49,716 nucleotides of DNA from Oxalobacter formigenes (lineage in GTDB: Bacteria > Pseudomonadota > Gammaproteobacteria > Burkholderiales > Burkholderiaceae_D): positions 1 through 49,716 of the forward strand of contig JAMPAN010000006.1 in NCBI GenBank assembly GCA_023667225.1, read 5' to 3'. Below, one piece after another: positions 1 through 9,101 of the stretch. Each line of letters begins with the position of its first letter. Positions within the stretch are counted from its first letter, which is position 1. Made by a program: the position numbers and the translations under genes. Below the pieces are notes generated by a model. It searched no databases. It saw only the letters and a program-made list of their open reading frames with translations, and was not told the origin of the DNA.

Positions 1-137
1 TGATGATGGATTTTTAGAAGGAACTTTCTTTTGCACTGGCTGCAAGGTTTTTGCAGTCCAGTTTCATTTTGTACCGCTTAATCCCATTTCTTCCCGCCAT
101 TTATCGCGCATCTCTCTTTTGTTTATCTCTCTTGGGT

Positions 138-221
138 TCAACATCCCAGCTTGTAATTTTTTTCCTTGGGTTTTGCGTTGCTTACCTGTTTATCGGTCAA
201 CGGCAGAACAGGTTTTGCCAT
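138..221 (-). pseudogene. Remnant N-terminus of a tRNA-targeting tyrosine integrase
   Basis: Reading leftwards from an ATG at 221, a 27-codon frame begins MAKPVLPLTDKQVSNAK, continues PKEKNYKLG and then stops at 138-140. This is the typical start of the arm-binding (DUF4102) domain of P4-type tyrosine integrases, which normally run about 400 residues. Everything after the first 25 or so residues is missing: no catalytic R-H-R-Y region is recognisable in the remaining 137 bases. It lies next to the 3' end of tRNA-Ser and points away from it, the usual arrangement for such integrases. I read it as the scar of an integrated element that was lost or decayed. The identification rests on a short but characteristic motif. 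Confidence 0.7.
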
Positions 222-234
222 AGAAACTCCATGA

Positions 235-300
235 TGACGGTATCCGCGATGACGGTATATTTTTTTGGGGTGACGGTATATCGTCCCAAATGTACCGTCA
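235..300. repeat. Three direct repeats plus one inverted copy, probable integrase arm sites
   Basis: The 9-mer TGACGGTAT occurs at 235-243, 250-258 and 271-279, and an inverted partial copy (TACCGTCA) follows at 293-300. The repeats sit between the tRNA-Ser terminator and the start of the integrase remnant. Short repeated sites in this position are commonly arm-type binding sites for the integrase; that role is inferred from position only. Confidence 0.6.
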
Positions 301-344
301 CTTTTTTTGGAAGTCAATGGACGGCTTCAGATGCCATAAAACAA

Positions 345-380
345 AAAACCCGCGTAAACGCTTGGTCTCACACGGGTTTT
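345..380 (-). terminator. Rho-independent terminator of tRNA-Ser
   Basis: On the minus strand, AAAACCCGTGT pairs with ACGCGGGTTTT (arms 370-380 and 345-355, one G-T pair) and a T-rich tract follows at 337-344. It lies 33 bases past the encoded CCA end of the tRNA gene. Confidence 0.75.
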
Positions 381-412
381 TGGACGTTGTTGGATGCGGT
401 AAAACAGGTTCT

Positions 413-503
413 TGGCGGAGAGGAAGGGATTCGAACCCTCGATAGGCTATTAACCTATACACGCTTTCCAGGCGTGCGACTTCAACCACTCATCCACCTC
501 TCC
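413..503 (-). tRNA. tRNA-Ser (GGA anticodon)
   Basis: The minus strand from 503 to 416 folds as a class II tRNA. The 7-bp acceptor stem (GGAGAGG with CCTCTCC) is complete. The anticodon stem CACGC/GCGTG holds the loop CTGGAAA, giving anticodon GGA for serine UCC/UCU codons. A long variable arm (TATAGGTTAATAGCCTAT) and the T-loop GGTTCGAATCC are present. The terminal CCA is encoded in the DNA at 413-415. Serine tRNA genes are frequent integration targets, and an integrase scar lies just downstream. Confidence 0.96.
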
Positions 504-515
504 GTTGAACTTGAA

Positions 516-544
516 ATGATATCGCCTGGGGGCAACAAGGTCAA
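516..544 (-). promoter_or_regulatory. Sigma-70 promoter of tRNA-Ser
   Basis: On the minus strand TTGACC (539-544) is separated by 17 bases from TATCAT (516-521), placing the start of transcription a few bases before the mature tRNA 5' end at 503. Spacing and hexamers are close to consensus. A TATAAT at 546-551 also exists but has no matching -35 hexamer. Confidence 0.6.
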
Positions 545-725
545 GATTATACATTGTAATCTTCCGTTTCTTTTTCCACCTACCTAAACTGGACGGGAAT
601 GTGATAAGACCAATTTGCCTATAGCTGCCTCATCCGGCAACGCAATATGCCTGGCGAAAAAAGAAAAACAGTCGAACATCACAGCGCGAAAATGTACCAG
701 GAAATCTATCAAAAAACTTTATCCT

Positions 726-1340
726 TCAGGAATATGGAAAAACGCCTGAAAGGTTTCCGTTTCCGAAACCATGCCATGACCCCGATATCTGACAAGCCTG
801 CCCATAATCCGGCATATCCGCCTCAGAAGCGATATTCCGCCATTTATTGTCTGATTCCTCCTGCATAAAAACATCAGCCAGATAAATCCAGTTTTCATTG
901 GAGAAACGCTCGCGAGCCAATGAAAAAACAGCGTCTTCTTCCTCACTCAGCATTTGCATCATTGTATGGCAATATTCCCGGATATGTTTTTCCAGTAGTT
1001 CCGGGTAATTTGTCTCTCCTGAAAGCTGCCGGTAAATCAGCTTGCCAACCGAAGCATGAAGCGTCAGAGAAAGCCGGTGCAGAGCGTCACGCGCCGCTAT
1101 CTGCCTGGCCTCCTGTCCCGCAAGCTTCCTCACTTCAGGCAAAAAGTACCGCTCGACCCGGCGGGAACAACACCTTAGGCAAAAACAACTGAAAACCTGA
1201 AACAGGCTTTCCGGTTCGCCATCTCCCCCATTCCCCCGCAAAAGTATATTTTCTGCCCGGTTTTTCAAATAAACCAGTTCTTGCCTGAAACCGTCATTCT
1301 CAACCTGTATGGCAACCTGCATATATGTACTTGAAAGCAT
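726..1340 (-). CDS. Hemerythrin-like (HHE-type) helical protein
   Basis: A 204-residue, all-helical, cysteine-rich protein. Residues about 60-155 resemble the second half of a hemerythrin HHE domain: helices carrying H88 and H95, then a segment SEEEDAVFSLARERFSNENW (132-151) matching the usual EEE..FPLA...L...DW ending of these domains. In typical members a His-Met pair precedes that acidic triplet and binds iron; here the position is Q129, so at least one metal ligand seems absent. The first 50 residues show no clear ligand pattern. Hemerythrin-like proteins bind oxygen or sense or repair iron and nitrosative damage; whether this one binds iron is uncertain. No strong Shine-Dalgarno precedes the ATG at 1340, so the start is tentative. 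Transcribed divergently from the nitroreductase gene. Confidence 0.5.
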   Translation of the reverse strand: MLSSTYMQVAIQVENDGFRQELVYLKNRAENILLRGNGGDGEPESLFQVFSCFCLRCCSRRVERYFLPEVRKLAGQEARQIAARDALHRLSLTLHASVGKLIYRQLSGETNYPELLEKHIREYCHTMMQMLSEEEDAVFSLARERFSNENWIYLADVFMQEESDNKWRNIASEADMPDYGQACQISGSWHGFGNGNLSGVFPYS

Positions 1341-1538
1341 AGTTTTACTTTAATATCCGTAATACAAAAACAAACAAAGTGGATAAAGAACCTTGCTGCA
1401 CCATAAAGTTCCCTATAGCGGGTTGAGAAAAATCAAAGTGCAAAGCAAACCGCACTGTAACAAGAGACAAGGACTGGAAGGCAATGATATGATGGGGCAA
1501 GTCAATAAACCGATACACTGCCCCTCTGGAAACAGGCC

Positions 1539-2096
1539 ATGAATGACATACTGAAGATTATCCGGCAACGCCGTTCCATCCGGAAATTCCTGGATACGCC
1601 TGTTCCGGATGACATAGCAGATCTCATTCTTGAGGCAGGAAAACTGGCACCATGCGCCAGAAACCGTCAGGAAAGGCACTTCACACTTATCCAGTCGCAG
1701 CCCTTGTTGGCCGAGATGAGCCAGGCATCCAAAACAATCGCTCTCACGCTTCAGGATCGTTATGTAAGCCTGATGGCTCAAAGTGAAAACTACCATATTT
1801 TCCATCATGCCCCGCTGGTTATCCTGGTTTCTGCCCCCGATAAACCGATGGCAGAATCGGATTGTGCCGCTGCTATCCAGAATATGGTCCTTGCTGCCGA
1901 ATCACTCGGCTACAGCAGCTGCTGGGTCAATTTTGTGCTGTTTCTCTTCCAGGAAACCCAGGGCAAAGCCTACTACGAAAAACTCGGCATGCCGCCTGGA
2001 TACCATCCTTACGGTTCCCTTGCTGTCGGCCTAAAAAAAGAAGGAAATATCGAAGAACGCCCCTTGCGCGGCAACACCGTTACACGCATCCGCTAA
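1539..2096 (+). CDS. Nitroreductase-family FMN oxidoreductase
   Basis: A 185-residue single-domain member of the nitroreductase family, flavoenzymes that use NAD(P)H to reduce nitro compounds, quinones or flavins. RRSIRKF at residues 11-17 is the FMN phosphate-binding motif at the N-terminus. LAPCARNRQ (36-44) corresponds to the family's usual LAPSa.N.QPW segment. A helix at 110-130 (AAAIQNMVLAAESLGYSSCW) matches the conserved dimer-interface and flavin-contact helix, and the YGSLAVG stretch (158-164) is typical near the C-terminus. Length agrees with the short class common in anaerobes. The start at 1539 has only a weak ribosome site. The physiological substrate cannot be told from sequence. 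Confidence 0.9.
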   Translation: MNDILKIIRQRRSIRKFLDTPVPDDIADLILEAGKLAPCARNRQERHFTLIQSQPLLAEMSQASKTIALTLQDRYVSLMAQSENYHIFHHAPLVILVSAPDKPMAESDCAAAIQNMVLAAESLGYSSCWVNFVLFLFQETQGKAYYEKLGMPPGYHPYGSLAVGLKKEGNIEERPLRGNTVTRIR

Positions 2097-2137
2097 CAAC
2101 CCTGTTTCTCTTCTTGCAATCAGACAAAACGCTGTCT

Positions 2138-3667
2138 TTAGTCCTTCCCCGCTTCCCAGAGCGAATCATAAAGCCTGTTTTTCTTTCTCAGCTCATCACT
2201 CAATTTGGTCTCGCCCAATTCCTCCACCAGCGTAGGGCGCATTGAAAACAGCGATGTGCCCAACCCCAGGCGGTGCCCCTTAATTTCATAACCCAACGCC
2301 TCTACCAGAGTCGGAAACATATCTACCTGCGTAAAGCGGCGTGACAAATCAGGCGCCTTTTTGCGCGCATTCACAAAGGCATTGAAAATAAAGCGGGATT
2401 TATCCGGCGCATTTTTAAAAAGGGTATGCGTTTCCTCCCCTCTTCTTCCTCCGGCTCTCATCAGCAGATGATCGCCTATAAAAACAACTACCGTCTTTTT
2501 CCCGAAAGGCTGCGCCCTCACCCATTCCAGAAATTCTCCTGCCATGCGTGAAGCCTCATAAATAGTACTCTCAACCGTTGTCGGAAAATGATTTTTATCC
2601 GGAGGATTGGCGTTGCCAAAATGCGTGTCAATAGTCGCCATCACAGCAAAAAAAGGTTTGTCATCAGGAAGCGCCAGGATTTTTTCCCTGAAAAAATCAT
2701 AGGTAAACCGGTCGTAAAAACGCTTCCTTATCTTGGCCTTGAAACATTCTTCCTGATAATCTGCCTCGAATCGCTCTGTCAAATGCCGGATATCATAAAA
2801 TGCTTCAAAACCATGCGACCTCAAAAATACATCTATCCCGCTGAAACGGCCGCTGGTTCCCTGTACATACAAGTTCTGATAACCCAGGCCTTTTAAAAGC
2901 TGTCCTATAGAAAACGCATTCGGCGCAAAATCCGGCAGGGAACCGCCCACCCTGAGCGGATTGCCAATCCGCATCAGATAAGTAGTGGGCACACCAATCA
3001 TGCTGCTGACCAGAGCCGATTGGGTCGGAAACTGACCGTACCCTTGCATAAAATGGGAAAAAGACTGATTTTCTTCCGCAATTTGGCTCAGCCGGGGAAT
3101 AAGATTGCGCTGCATCAGTTTTTCATCCGAAAAGGTTTTTTCCATACTTTCCAGATAAACCACAATCAGGTTCCATTGCTTTTTGTCGGACGGAGGCGTG
3201 ATCATGGCCTTTTCAGGGGCAACATAAAAATCCTCGTAAAACCGGCTGACCTCCCGGTTATATTGCCGGTTCAGGTTCTCGCTTACCTGAAACATCCTGT
3301 TAATGCGAAAACCACTGAAAACGAGGATAGCAATACTCACCAGGCAAACCGCCAGGTTATAAAACGGCATAGCCCTGACCAGCGCCATACCCAGCCGGTT
3401 TTCTTTTCTGGCAAGGCAACTGCCTGCGCACCGGATAACAACAAACAGGCATGAATACAGAAAAGCCTTTAACAGAACCTTGATATAAAAAGTTTGTGTA
3501 AATTCCGATTCTGCCCCTTCAAGAGGCACATTCAGAAAAAACATCACCTGCTCAAAAGTTGCGCCATGAAAACTCTTGGTAAACCATTTGATAAGGTAAA
3601 CAGAGCAAAGGGCAAAAAACAGAAGTAAAAAAACGCCGGCCTGCTTAAGGAATTTTGACATAGGCAC
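2138..3667 (-). CDS. OpgB/LTA-synthase-like membrane phosphoglycerol transferase
   Basis: A 509-residue membrane-anchored alkaline-phosphatase-fold enzyme. Hydrophobic segments lie at about 10-28, 65-82 and 100-120, followed by a large periplasmic sulfatase-type domain. Metal and catalytic motifs are visible: YLESMEKTF (171-179, metal-binding E173), GQFPTQSALVSSMIG (211-225, probable nucleophile T215), TIDTH (344-348) and IGDHL (396-400). Spacing and wording resemble OpgB (MdoB), which moves phosphoglycerol from phosphatidylglycerol to osmoregulated periplasmic glucans, more than Gram-positive LTA synthase. The N-terminal membrane part is shorter than in E. coli OpgB. No glucan synthase genes (opgGH) are in this window, so the acceptor is unknown. 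Convergent with the nitroreductase gene. Confidence 0.8.
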   Translation of the reverse strand: MPMSKFLKQAGVFLLLFFALCSVYLIKWFTKSFHGATFEQVMFFLNVPLEGAESEFTQTFYIKVLLKAFLYSCLFVVIRCAGSCLARKENRLGMALVRAMPFYNLAVCLVSIAILVFSGFRINRMFQVSENLNRQYNREVSRFYEDFYVAPEKAMITPPSDKKQWNLIVVYLESMEKTFSDEKLMQRNLIPRLSQIAEENQSFSHFMQGYGQFPTQSALVSSMIGVPTTYLMRIGNPLRVGGSLPDFAPNAFSIGQLLKGLGYQNLYVQGTSGRFSGIDVFLRSHGFEAFYDIRHLTERFEADYQEECFKAKIRKRFYDRFTYDFFREKILALPDDKPFFAVMATIDTHFGNANPPDKNHFPTTVESTIYEASRMAGEFLEWVRAQPFGKKTVVVFIGDHLLMRAGGRRGEETHTLFKNAPDKSRFIFNAFVNARKKAPDLSRRFTQVDMFPTLVEALGYEIKGHRLGLGTSLFSMRPTLVEELGETKLSDELRKKNRLYDSLWEAGKD

Positions 3668-3749
3668 AACTCGGTCAAGGATATAAAAACAATGAAACTT
3701 TAGCGTAACGCTATTCTTAATTCAATAGCATTTTGTGAATCGACATACT

Positions 3750-3766
3750 ATTAGCACCTTGCTAAT
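3750..3766. promoter_or_regulatory. Palindromic operator before HTH gene
   Basis: ATTAGCA-CCT-TGCTAAT is a perfect 7-bp inverted repeat with a 3-base spacer, ending 8 bases before the ATG of the HTH gene. It lies in the 107-base gap between that gene and the divergent OpgB-like gene. Its size and place suit autoregulation by the HTH protein; the link is inferred. Confidence 0.5.
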
Positions 3767-3774
3767 GTAAGCAA

Positions 3775-4245
3775 ATGAGCAAAGATGCCCCTAAAAAACG
3801 CGGCGGGATTCACAACAACGCATTAAAGCAGGCGCTGGTACGCCTTATTGAAATCAATGTACCCAGCCGCTTCGCTTCAGAAAGGGAAATGGCAGAAGCG
3901 CTGGATTTTTCTCCCGCCCATTTTTCGCAGATGAAAAACGGCTTCAGAACAATCGGAAAAGATTCGGCTGAAAAAATCGAGAAAGGCCTCCAGCTGGGGG
4001 TTGGAGGACTATATCAATTTCAGGGAAATACGCCTGTTCCCAAGTTGCCATCAGCTACAGAAGATATGGCATCCCGCCTTGACAGGAGCAGCGAGCCTGT
4101 TAAGGCGCTGGTTGGTCTGGCTTTAAGGGAAAACCGGCCAAAACCGGCCTGGATGAGCAAATCTATCGAATACCAGCTGAAAGCCTTGATTGAGGCTATT
4201 GCGGAAAAACTGAAAGAAAACAGTACGGCATTTGCACAAAAATAA
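3775..4245 (+). CDS. Small HTH (XRE-like) DNA-binding protein
   Basis: A 156-residue protein with a helix-turn-helix at about residues 35-75 (REMAEALDFSPAHFSQMKNG), where AEALDFSP is helix 2 plus turn and HFSQMKNG the recognition helix, as in Cro/C1-type regulators. The N-terminus is basic (KDAPKKRGG). The C-terminal half is a linker followed by a helix (KSIEYQLKALIEAIAEKLKE) likely to dimerise. Proteins of this shape are often phage- or plasmid-derived regulators. A perfect palindrome lies just before the start codon, suggesting autoregulation. It is divergent from the OpgB-like gene, which it might also control. No other phage gene is next to it. Target genes are unknown. Confidence 0.75.
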   Translation: MSKDAPKKRGGIHNNALKQALVRLIEINVPSRFASEREMAEALDFSPAHFSQMKNGFRTIGKDSAEKIEKGLQLGVGGLYQFQGNTPVPKLPSATEDMASRLDRSSEPVKALVGLALRENRPKPAWMSKSIEYQLKALIEAIAEKLKENSTAFAQK

Positions 4246-4293
4246 CACAAAGCCTCTTTTGCCGGACTGTTTTTAAGCAATCCGGCACAGATA

Positions 4294-7176
4294 TCACCCG
4301 CATGTACCAATAGCACCGCAGGCAATACAGAAATTGCAGCCATCCTTGCGGATAACAGCCGTATTACCGCACTCGCTGCAATATTTCCCACTGGTAAAAA
4401 GCGCCTGCAAATGCTGCCCTTCTGCAGGGCGGCCAGGCTCATCAGCCACGACCCCAAGCGGTTTGACCGGATGACCGTCCGGCATGAGAATGCCAAGCAT
4501 GGCATAGCGATGGATAACCAGCTGGGCAATATAAGCCACCGTAGAAGGGAAATTGGCCTGCCTGTCGCTGCCAGGCAAACGTGCCAGGAAATCGCCGCGC
4601 GGTTCGGCATAATTCAGGAGCTTGCGCAACTTCATGCCTATCCATGCCGGATCAATTACCCGCATATCAACAGATAACAATTTGCACAAGGCATCAATAG
4701 CATGCGGATGCGCCCCTGTTAAGCCCATACTGTAAGGCCGCCTTGTCCCATCCGGCATTTGCAACTCCTTCAGCATCAGGACAAAATCATCTCCGGTAGA
4801 AGGATTTTGCACATCCGCCACCCAGGCCAGCGTACCGTCCGTGCCGGTCCGTGGTTCATTCGGTACAAACAGGGCAGCCATCACCGGGCTGGGGTCTCCC
4901 TTTTCGTAATGCAGCGCACCCAGCTCATTGTATCGCCACTGGAGAAGCCGGGCAAACGCTGCCGTTGCACTGGGAACCAGCACCCGCTCCGCATGGGGAG
5001 GCATCGGCATTTCAAAGGCATCTCCTGTAGCCTTTGCCAGCATGGAAAAACGGTTTTCCAGCCAGGCACGGTCATTGGCGCGCATATCCGTGGAAAGCAT
5101 TTTGGCAATGGCATCCAGCCCTCTCGACGGCTGGCCGCCCAGCACCCACACCTCAAAAGGAATATTGTCCTTGTCGGAAACAGCAATGGCAAATTCTCCC
5201 TGCGGCGTCTGTATCTGCTCGCTGATCCAGGCAGAAGCACCCGCAGGCAGGGTTGGCCTCGAAGGCCAGCGCAAAGAGGCAAGCGGCGCAGAGGTTACCA
5301 CCTCTTTTAAAACCATGCGGCGGTCCTCCTGTTGCAAAATAGCCTGCACCGGCGCAACAGCAGTGGCAGTTGGCGCTTCCTTAGGCTGAGCTTCCGTCAC
5401 GGAAAGCACTGCTGTGCGCACATTATTGGGGCGATATGTCGTAATGCCTTTCAGCCCCTTTTTCCAGGCTTCCAGATACAGGTTCTTGAAATCCTCATAA
5501 GGGTAAGTCTCAGCCACATTCACCGTCTTGGATATGGCAGCATCAATATAAGGCGCCACTTCAGCCACCATCAGCATATGATCCGTTGCCGAAATATCCA
5601 GCGCAGAAACAAATGACTCCGGAAGTGCCGAAACATCCCTTCCCACAGCGCGGTAAACCCGGTAGGCATGGTCTTCCACCACATAATTTTTCTTTGAACC
5701 GTCAGGCATACGTTTGATTCGGTTGTAATACCAGGAAAAAGCTGGCTCAATCCCGTTTGAGGCATTATCCGCAAACGCCAGCGAAATGGTTCCTGTCGGC
5801 GCAATGGAAGTCAGGTGGGAATTACGGATGCCATACTGGCGGATATCTGCCCTGATGGCTTCCGGCAAACGGGAAACAAATCCGCCTGCCAGGTATTTTT
5901 CAATATCCAGCACGGGAAAGGCTCCACGCTCCTTTGCCAGCCTAACCGATGCAGCATACGCGGCATCACGCATTACTCTGGCAATTTCGGCCGCCATTTC
6001 ACGCCCCTGTACAGAATCATAGCGTATTCCCAGCATGATCAGAGCATCTCCCAGGCCGGTAAAACCCAGGCCAATCCTTCTTTTCGCTGCGGCTTCCGCC
6101 TCCTGTTCCGGCAGCGGCCATTTGGTTGCAGTCAGCACATTGTCCAGCATCCGGACAGCAACGCCTGTTACCCTGGTCATCAGGGAAAAATCAAAAAGAG
6201 GCTGCGAAGAAAAAGGTGAAATAACATAGGCAGCAAGATTAAGACTGCCAAGGCAACAACAGCCAAAATCAGGCAAAGGCTGCTCGCCGCAGGGATTGGT
6301 TGATTCAATCACCTCGCAATAAGCCAGATTGTTTTCCTGGTTAATCCGGTCAAGATACAGCACCCCCGGCTCCGCCGCATTATAAGTGCTTTGCATAACC
6401 AAATCCCAGATAGCAGCCGCTTTGACAGTCCTGTAAACCCATTTGCCGTCATCCCGCCGGTAAGCGCCTGCCGCTTTCAGCTCGTCATTGGGTTCCGCCG
6501 TATGCGCCAGCTCAAAATCACCGTCTGCCTCCACCGCCCGCATAAAAGCATCCGTCACGCCAACCGACACATTAAAATTGCTTAGCTGGCCCTGCTCCTG
6601 CTTGACTGTAATAAATTCTTCGATATCCGGATGGTCAATATTGAGCACAGCCATTTGTGCCCCGCGTCGTGCGCCAGCCGACTCCACCGTTTCACAGGAA
6701 CAGTCAAAAACCTTCATATAGGAAATGGGGCCGGAAGCACTGCTGCCGGTTCCCCTGACCTTAGCTCCTTTGGGACGGATAGCCGAAAAATTGTAGCCGA
6801 CACCCCCGCCCCTGCGCATAGTTTCCGCAGCCTGCGCAAGTGCTGTATAAATACCAGGCTTGCCATCCGTCATACTGGTGATGGAATCGCCCACCGGCTG
6901 AACAAAGCAGTTAATCAGCGTAGTTTGCAAGCCTGTCCCTGCCGCGCTGCTGACCCGGCCCGCCGGAATAAATCCGTTTTGCAGCGCCCACAGAAATTTC
7001 TTCCTGTATTTTTCCCTGTCCCCCTGGATTTCCACCTCTGCCAGCGCTGCCGCCACCCGCGCCATCACGGCTTCTGCTGTTGTCTCTTCCTCCTTTGCAT
7101 ACTTTTCTGTCAGTATGTCCAGGGAAATCTCCTGCTGCACAGACAAGGCTGCAGCTGCATTTTCATCCAATGGCAT
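4294..7176 (-). CDS. nrdJ: Adenosylcobalamin-dependent (class II) ribonucleotide reductase
   Basis: A 960-residue class II ribonucleotide reductase that makes deoxyribonucleotides using adenosylcobalamin as radical source, with or without oxygen. Visible hallmarks are [12 protein letters not shown] (120-131), the active-site loop [16 protein letters not shown] (291-306) with N294, C296 and E298 as radical and substrate residues, the redox cysteines near C90 and C307, and the phosphate-binding loop [10 protein letters not shown] (459-468). The C-terminal region carries an extra part and ends in a cysteine cluster (CSECG...[14 protein letters not shown], about 933-960) that shuttles reducing equivalents. 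A GGGAG ribosome site precedes the ATG. I found no cobalamin riboswitch in the 166 bases between this gene and etfA. It implies B12 synthesis or uptake elsewhere in the genome. Confidence 0.97.
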   Translation of the reverse strand: MPLDENAAAALSVQQEISLDILTEKYAKEEETTAEAVMARVAAALAEVEIQGDREKYRKKFLWALQNGFIPAGRVSSAAGTGLQTTLINCFVQPVGDSITSMTDGKPGIYTALAQAAETMRRGGGVGYNFSAIRPKGAKVRGTGSSASGPISYMKVFDCSCETVESAGARRGAQMAVLNIDHPDIEEFITVKQEQGQLSNFNVSVGVTDAFMRAVEADGDFELAHTAEPNDELKAAGAYRRDDGKWVYRTVKAAAIWDLVMQSTYNAAEPGVLYLDRINQENNLAYCEVIESTNPCGEQPLPDFGCCCLGSLNLAAYVISPFSSQPLFDFSLMTRVTGVAVRMLDNVLTATKWPLPEQEAEAAAKRRIGLGFTGLGDALIMLGIRYDSVQGREMAAEIARVMRDAAYAASVRLAKERGAFPVLDIEKYLAGGFVSRLPEAIRADIRQYGIRNSHLTSIAPTGTISLAFADNASNGIEPAFSWYYNRIKRMPDGSKKNYVVEDHAYRVYRAVGRDVSALPESFVSALDISATDHMLMVAEVAPYIDAAISKTVNVAETYPYEDFKNLYLEAWKKGLKGITTYRPNNVRTAVLSVTEAQPKEAPTATAVAPVQAILQQEDRRMVLKEVVTSAPLASLRWPSRPTLPAGASAWISEQIQTPQGEFAIAVSDKDNIPFEVWVLGGQPSRGLDAIAKMLSTDMRANDRAWLENRFSMLAKATGDAFEMPMPPHAERVLVPSATAAFARLLQWRYNELGALHYEKGDPSPVMAALFVPNEPRTGTDGTLAWVADVQNPSTGDDFVLMLKELQMPDGTRRPYSMGLTGAHPHAIDALCKLLSVDMRVIDPAWIGMKLRKLLNYAEPRGDFLARLPGSDRQANFPSTVAYIAQLVIHRYAMLGILMPDGHPVKPLGVVADEPGRPAEGQHLQALFTSGKYCSECGNTAVIRKDGCNFCIACGAIGTCG

Positions 7177-7342
7177 AGGGCGCTCCCAAAAACAGATTTA
7201 TTTGAAATAACAGGAAAATACCGCCTGTCAGAATAGACAGATATACAGCAATACCCTATGAAATAGCGTATTGCTGTCCTTGTGTTTTACCGGCTTTCCC
7301 GCTTCGGCAGGCGGCCTATTTTAACGCTGAAACAAAAATGCT

Positions 7343-8284
7343 TCAGCGCAGCCCGGCAGGCAGCTTTTCCATGAGTTCCGGCACAACTTCCTGCCAGTCT
7401 CCCACCAGGCCGTAATCTGAGACCAGGAAAATAGGCGCCTCCGGATCCTGGTTAATGGCAACAATCGTTTTGGCATCTTTAATGCCGGCCACATGCTGGA
7501 TAGCGCCGGAAATGCCAATGGCAAAATACAGTTCCGGTGCAACAATTTTGCCGGTCTGGCCAATCTGAAGGTCATTGTTGGCATATCCCGCATCCACCGC
7601 TGCACGGGAAGCACCTACTGCCGCGCCCAACCGGTCGGCAAACGCCTCAAGCAACCTGAAATTTTCAGCAGACCCCACCCCCTGCCCGCCAGCCACAATC
7701 ACTTTGGCATCAGCCAGATCAGGACGGCCGGTTCTCTCAATCTGCCGAGAAAGGCAAACTGCTTTCCCAATATCCGTTACCGTATCGACAGGCTCAATAG
7801 CCGCCCCATCCTGCCGTCCAGCCGGCATAAAAGTAGTCGGCCTGATAGTCAGGATTTTGACAGAATCGGACGACTTCACCGTTGCAATGGCATTGCCCGC
7901 ATAAACAGGACGCTTGAACGTATCAGGAGAAACAACCTGTATCACCTCAGAAACAAGTTCCACATCCAGCCGGGCAGCCACCCTGGGCAAAGCCCCCCGG
8001 CCAGGTGCTGTAGCACATGCCAGAACATGGCTGTAAGGCGCGGCAACAGCCAGAATCTGTTCGGCGGCATTTTCTGCTATCCCGTCTTTCAGCGAAAGTG
8101 AATCCGCCAGCAAAACACGGGATACACCGCCAATTTGTGCGGCCTCCCTTGCAACAGATTCGCATTCATACCCCATTACCAACACTTCAACCGGACTGCC
8201 GCACTGCATGGCAGCCGTCACAGCGCTGGCGGTAACGGTTTTGAGTTGACGGTTATCGTGTTCGGCAATAACAAGTATCGGCAT
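7343..8284 (-). CDS. etfA: Electron transfer flavoprotein alpha subunit
   Basis: A 313-residue ETF alpha subunit, the FAD-binding half of the soluble heterodimer that passes electrons between acyl-CoA-type dehydrogenases and the quinone pool or other partners. The N-terminal adenine-nucleotide-like domain starts [10 protein letters not shown]. The C-terminal FAD domain holds the diagnostic [21 protein letters not shown] segment and the ending [13 protein letters not shown]. It is 10 bases downstream of etfB in the same orientation, so both subunits are co-transcribed. No acyl-CoA dehydrogenase or ETF dehydrogenase is adjacent, so the electron donor is unknown. A 10-bp inverted repeat lies downstream at about 7245-7277 but lacks a T-run. 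Confidence 0.97.
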   Translation of the reverse strand: MPILVIAEHDNRQLKTVTASAVTAAMQCGSPVEVLVMGYECESVAREAAQIGGVSRVLLADSLSLKDGIAENAAEQILAVAAPYSHVLACATAPGRGALPRVAARLDVELVSEVIQVVSPDTFKRPVYAGNAIATVKSSDSVKILTIRPTTFMPAGRQDGAAIEPVDTVTDIGKAVCLSRQIERTGRPDLADAKVIVAGGQGVGSAENFRLLEAFADRLGAAVGASRAAVDAGYANNDLQIGQTGKIVAPELYFAIGISGAIQHVAGIKDAKTIVAINQDPEAPIFLVSDYGLVGDWQEVVPELMEKLPAGLR

Positions 8285-8294
8285 GGCTCACCAA

Positions 8295-9044
8295 TCAGAA
8301 AAATTTTGCCTTGTCTTTCAATTTATCAACCAGCGACTGCACATCCGGCAGCATCTCAACACCCGGACGGCCAGGAGGGGCTTCCACTTGCAAAACCGTC
8401 AGGCGGGGCGAGACTGAAACTGCCAGTTCTTCAGGCGTTATCATGGCAACCGGCTGCTTTCGGGCGCGAACCATATTGGGCAGCGTCACATACCGGGGAG
8501 CATTCAGGCGAAGATCTGCCGTTATCACAGCCGGCAAGTCAAGGCGCAATTCCTCTGTTCCCTCATCCATTTCCCGGACAACCCTGGCTGCCATTCCGTC
8601 TGTTTCCAGGCTGGAAACAAAGATACCCTGCGGCCAATCCAGAAGAGCTGCCAGCATTTGGCCGGTTTGTGTGGCATCATCATCGGTTGACTGCTTGCCC
8701 AGCAAAACCAGCTGCGGTGCCTCCTGGCGTACAAACGCGGCCAGGAGCTTCGCAATACCCAGCGGCTGAAGCTGGGCATCCGTGCGGATCAATACCGCAC
8801 GATCTGCCCCCATGGCGAGTGCAGTTCGTAACGTATCCTGCGCCTTTTCCACACCGCATGAAACCGCAATCACTTCCGAAACCTTGCCGGCTTCTTTCAG
8901 ACGCACCGCCTCTTCAACAGCAATCTCGTCAAACGGGTTCATCGACATTTTGATATTGTCTGTCTCAATTCCGCTGTTATCCGGTTTTACCCGTATTCTG
9001 GCATTGGAATCAACCACCCGCTTAACGCATACCACAACCTTCAT
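8295..9044 (-). CDS. etfB: Electron transfer flavoprotein beta subunit
   Basis: A 249-residue ETF beta subunit, partner of EtfA, carrying the structural AMP. It begins MKVVVCVKRVVDSNARI and contains the characteristic MNPFDEIAVEEAVRLKE (about 35-51) and LAMGADRAVLI segments and LLGKQSTDDDATQTG, the AMP-contact loop. A strong ribosome site (GGAGGAGG) stands just before the ATG. First gene of the etfBA pair, 57 bases beyond the TusA-family gene, which points the same way; it could be read through from alaS-tusA or have its own promoter. Confidence 0.97.
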   Translation of the reverse strand: MKVVVCVKRVVDSNARIRVKPDNSGIETDNIKMSMNPFDEIAVEEAVRLKEAGKVSEVIAVSCGVEKAQDTLRTALAMGADRAVLIRTDAQLQPLGIAKLLAAFVRQEAPQLVLLGKQSTDDDATQTGQMLAALLDWPQGIFVSSLETDGMAARVVREMDEGTEELRLDLPAVITADLRLNAPRYVTLPNMVRARKQPVAMITPEELAVSVSPRLTVLQVEAPPGRPGVEMLPDVQSLVDKLKDKAKFF

Positions 9045-9101
9045 CCGCCTCCTCCGGGAACAGTTTTTTCCATAAAACCTGCTGTACAGACAAAGACAAA
9101 A

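Noticed and set aside
51-587. 178-codon plus-strand ORF spanning the tRNA-Ser gene
   Set aside because: It runs across tRNA-Ser in antisense and over the terminator and repeats; composition is not protein-like.
4260-4287. 7-bp inverted repeat between the HTH gene and nrdJ
   Set aside because: Long loop and no T-run on either strand; not a convincing terminator.
7245-7277. 10-bp inverted repeat downstream of etfA
   Set aside because: No T-run and a 13-base loop; too weak to call a terminator or riboswitch.
7177-7342. Cobalamin riboswitch expected before nrdJ
   Set aside because: I looked for the B12-box pattern and saw none in this gap.
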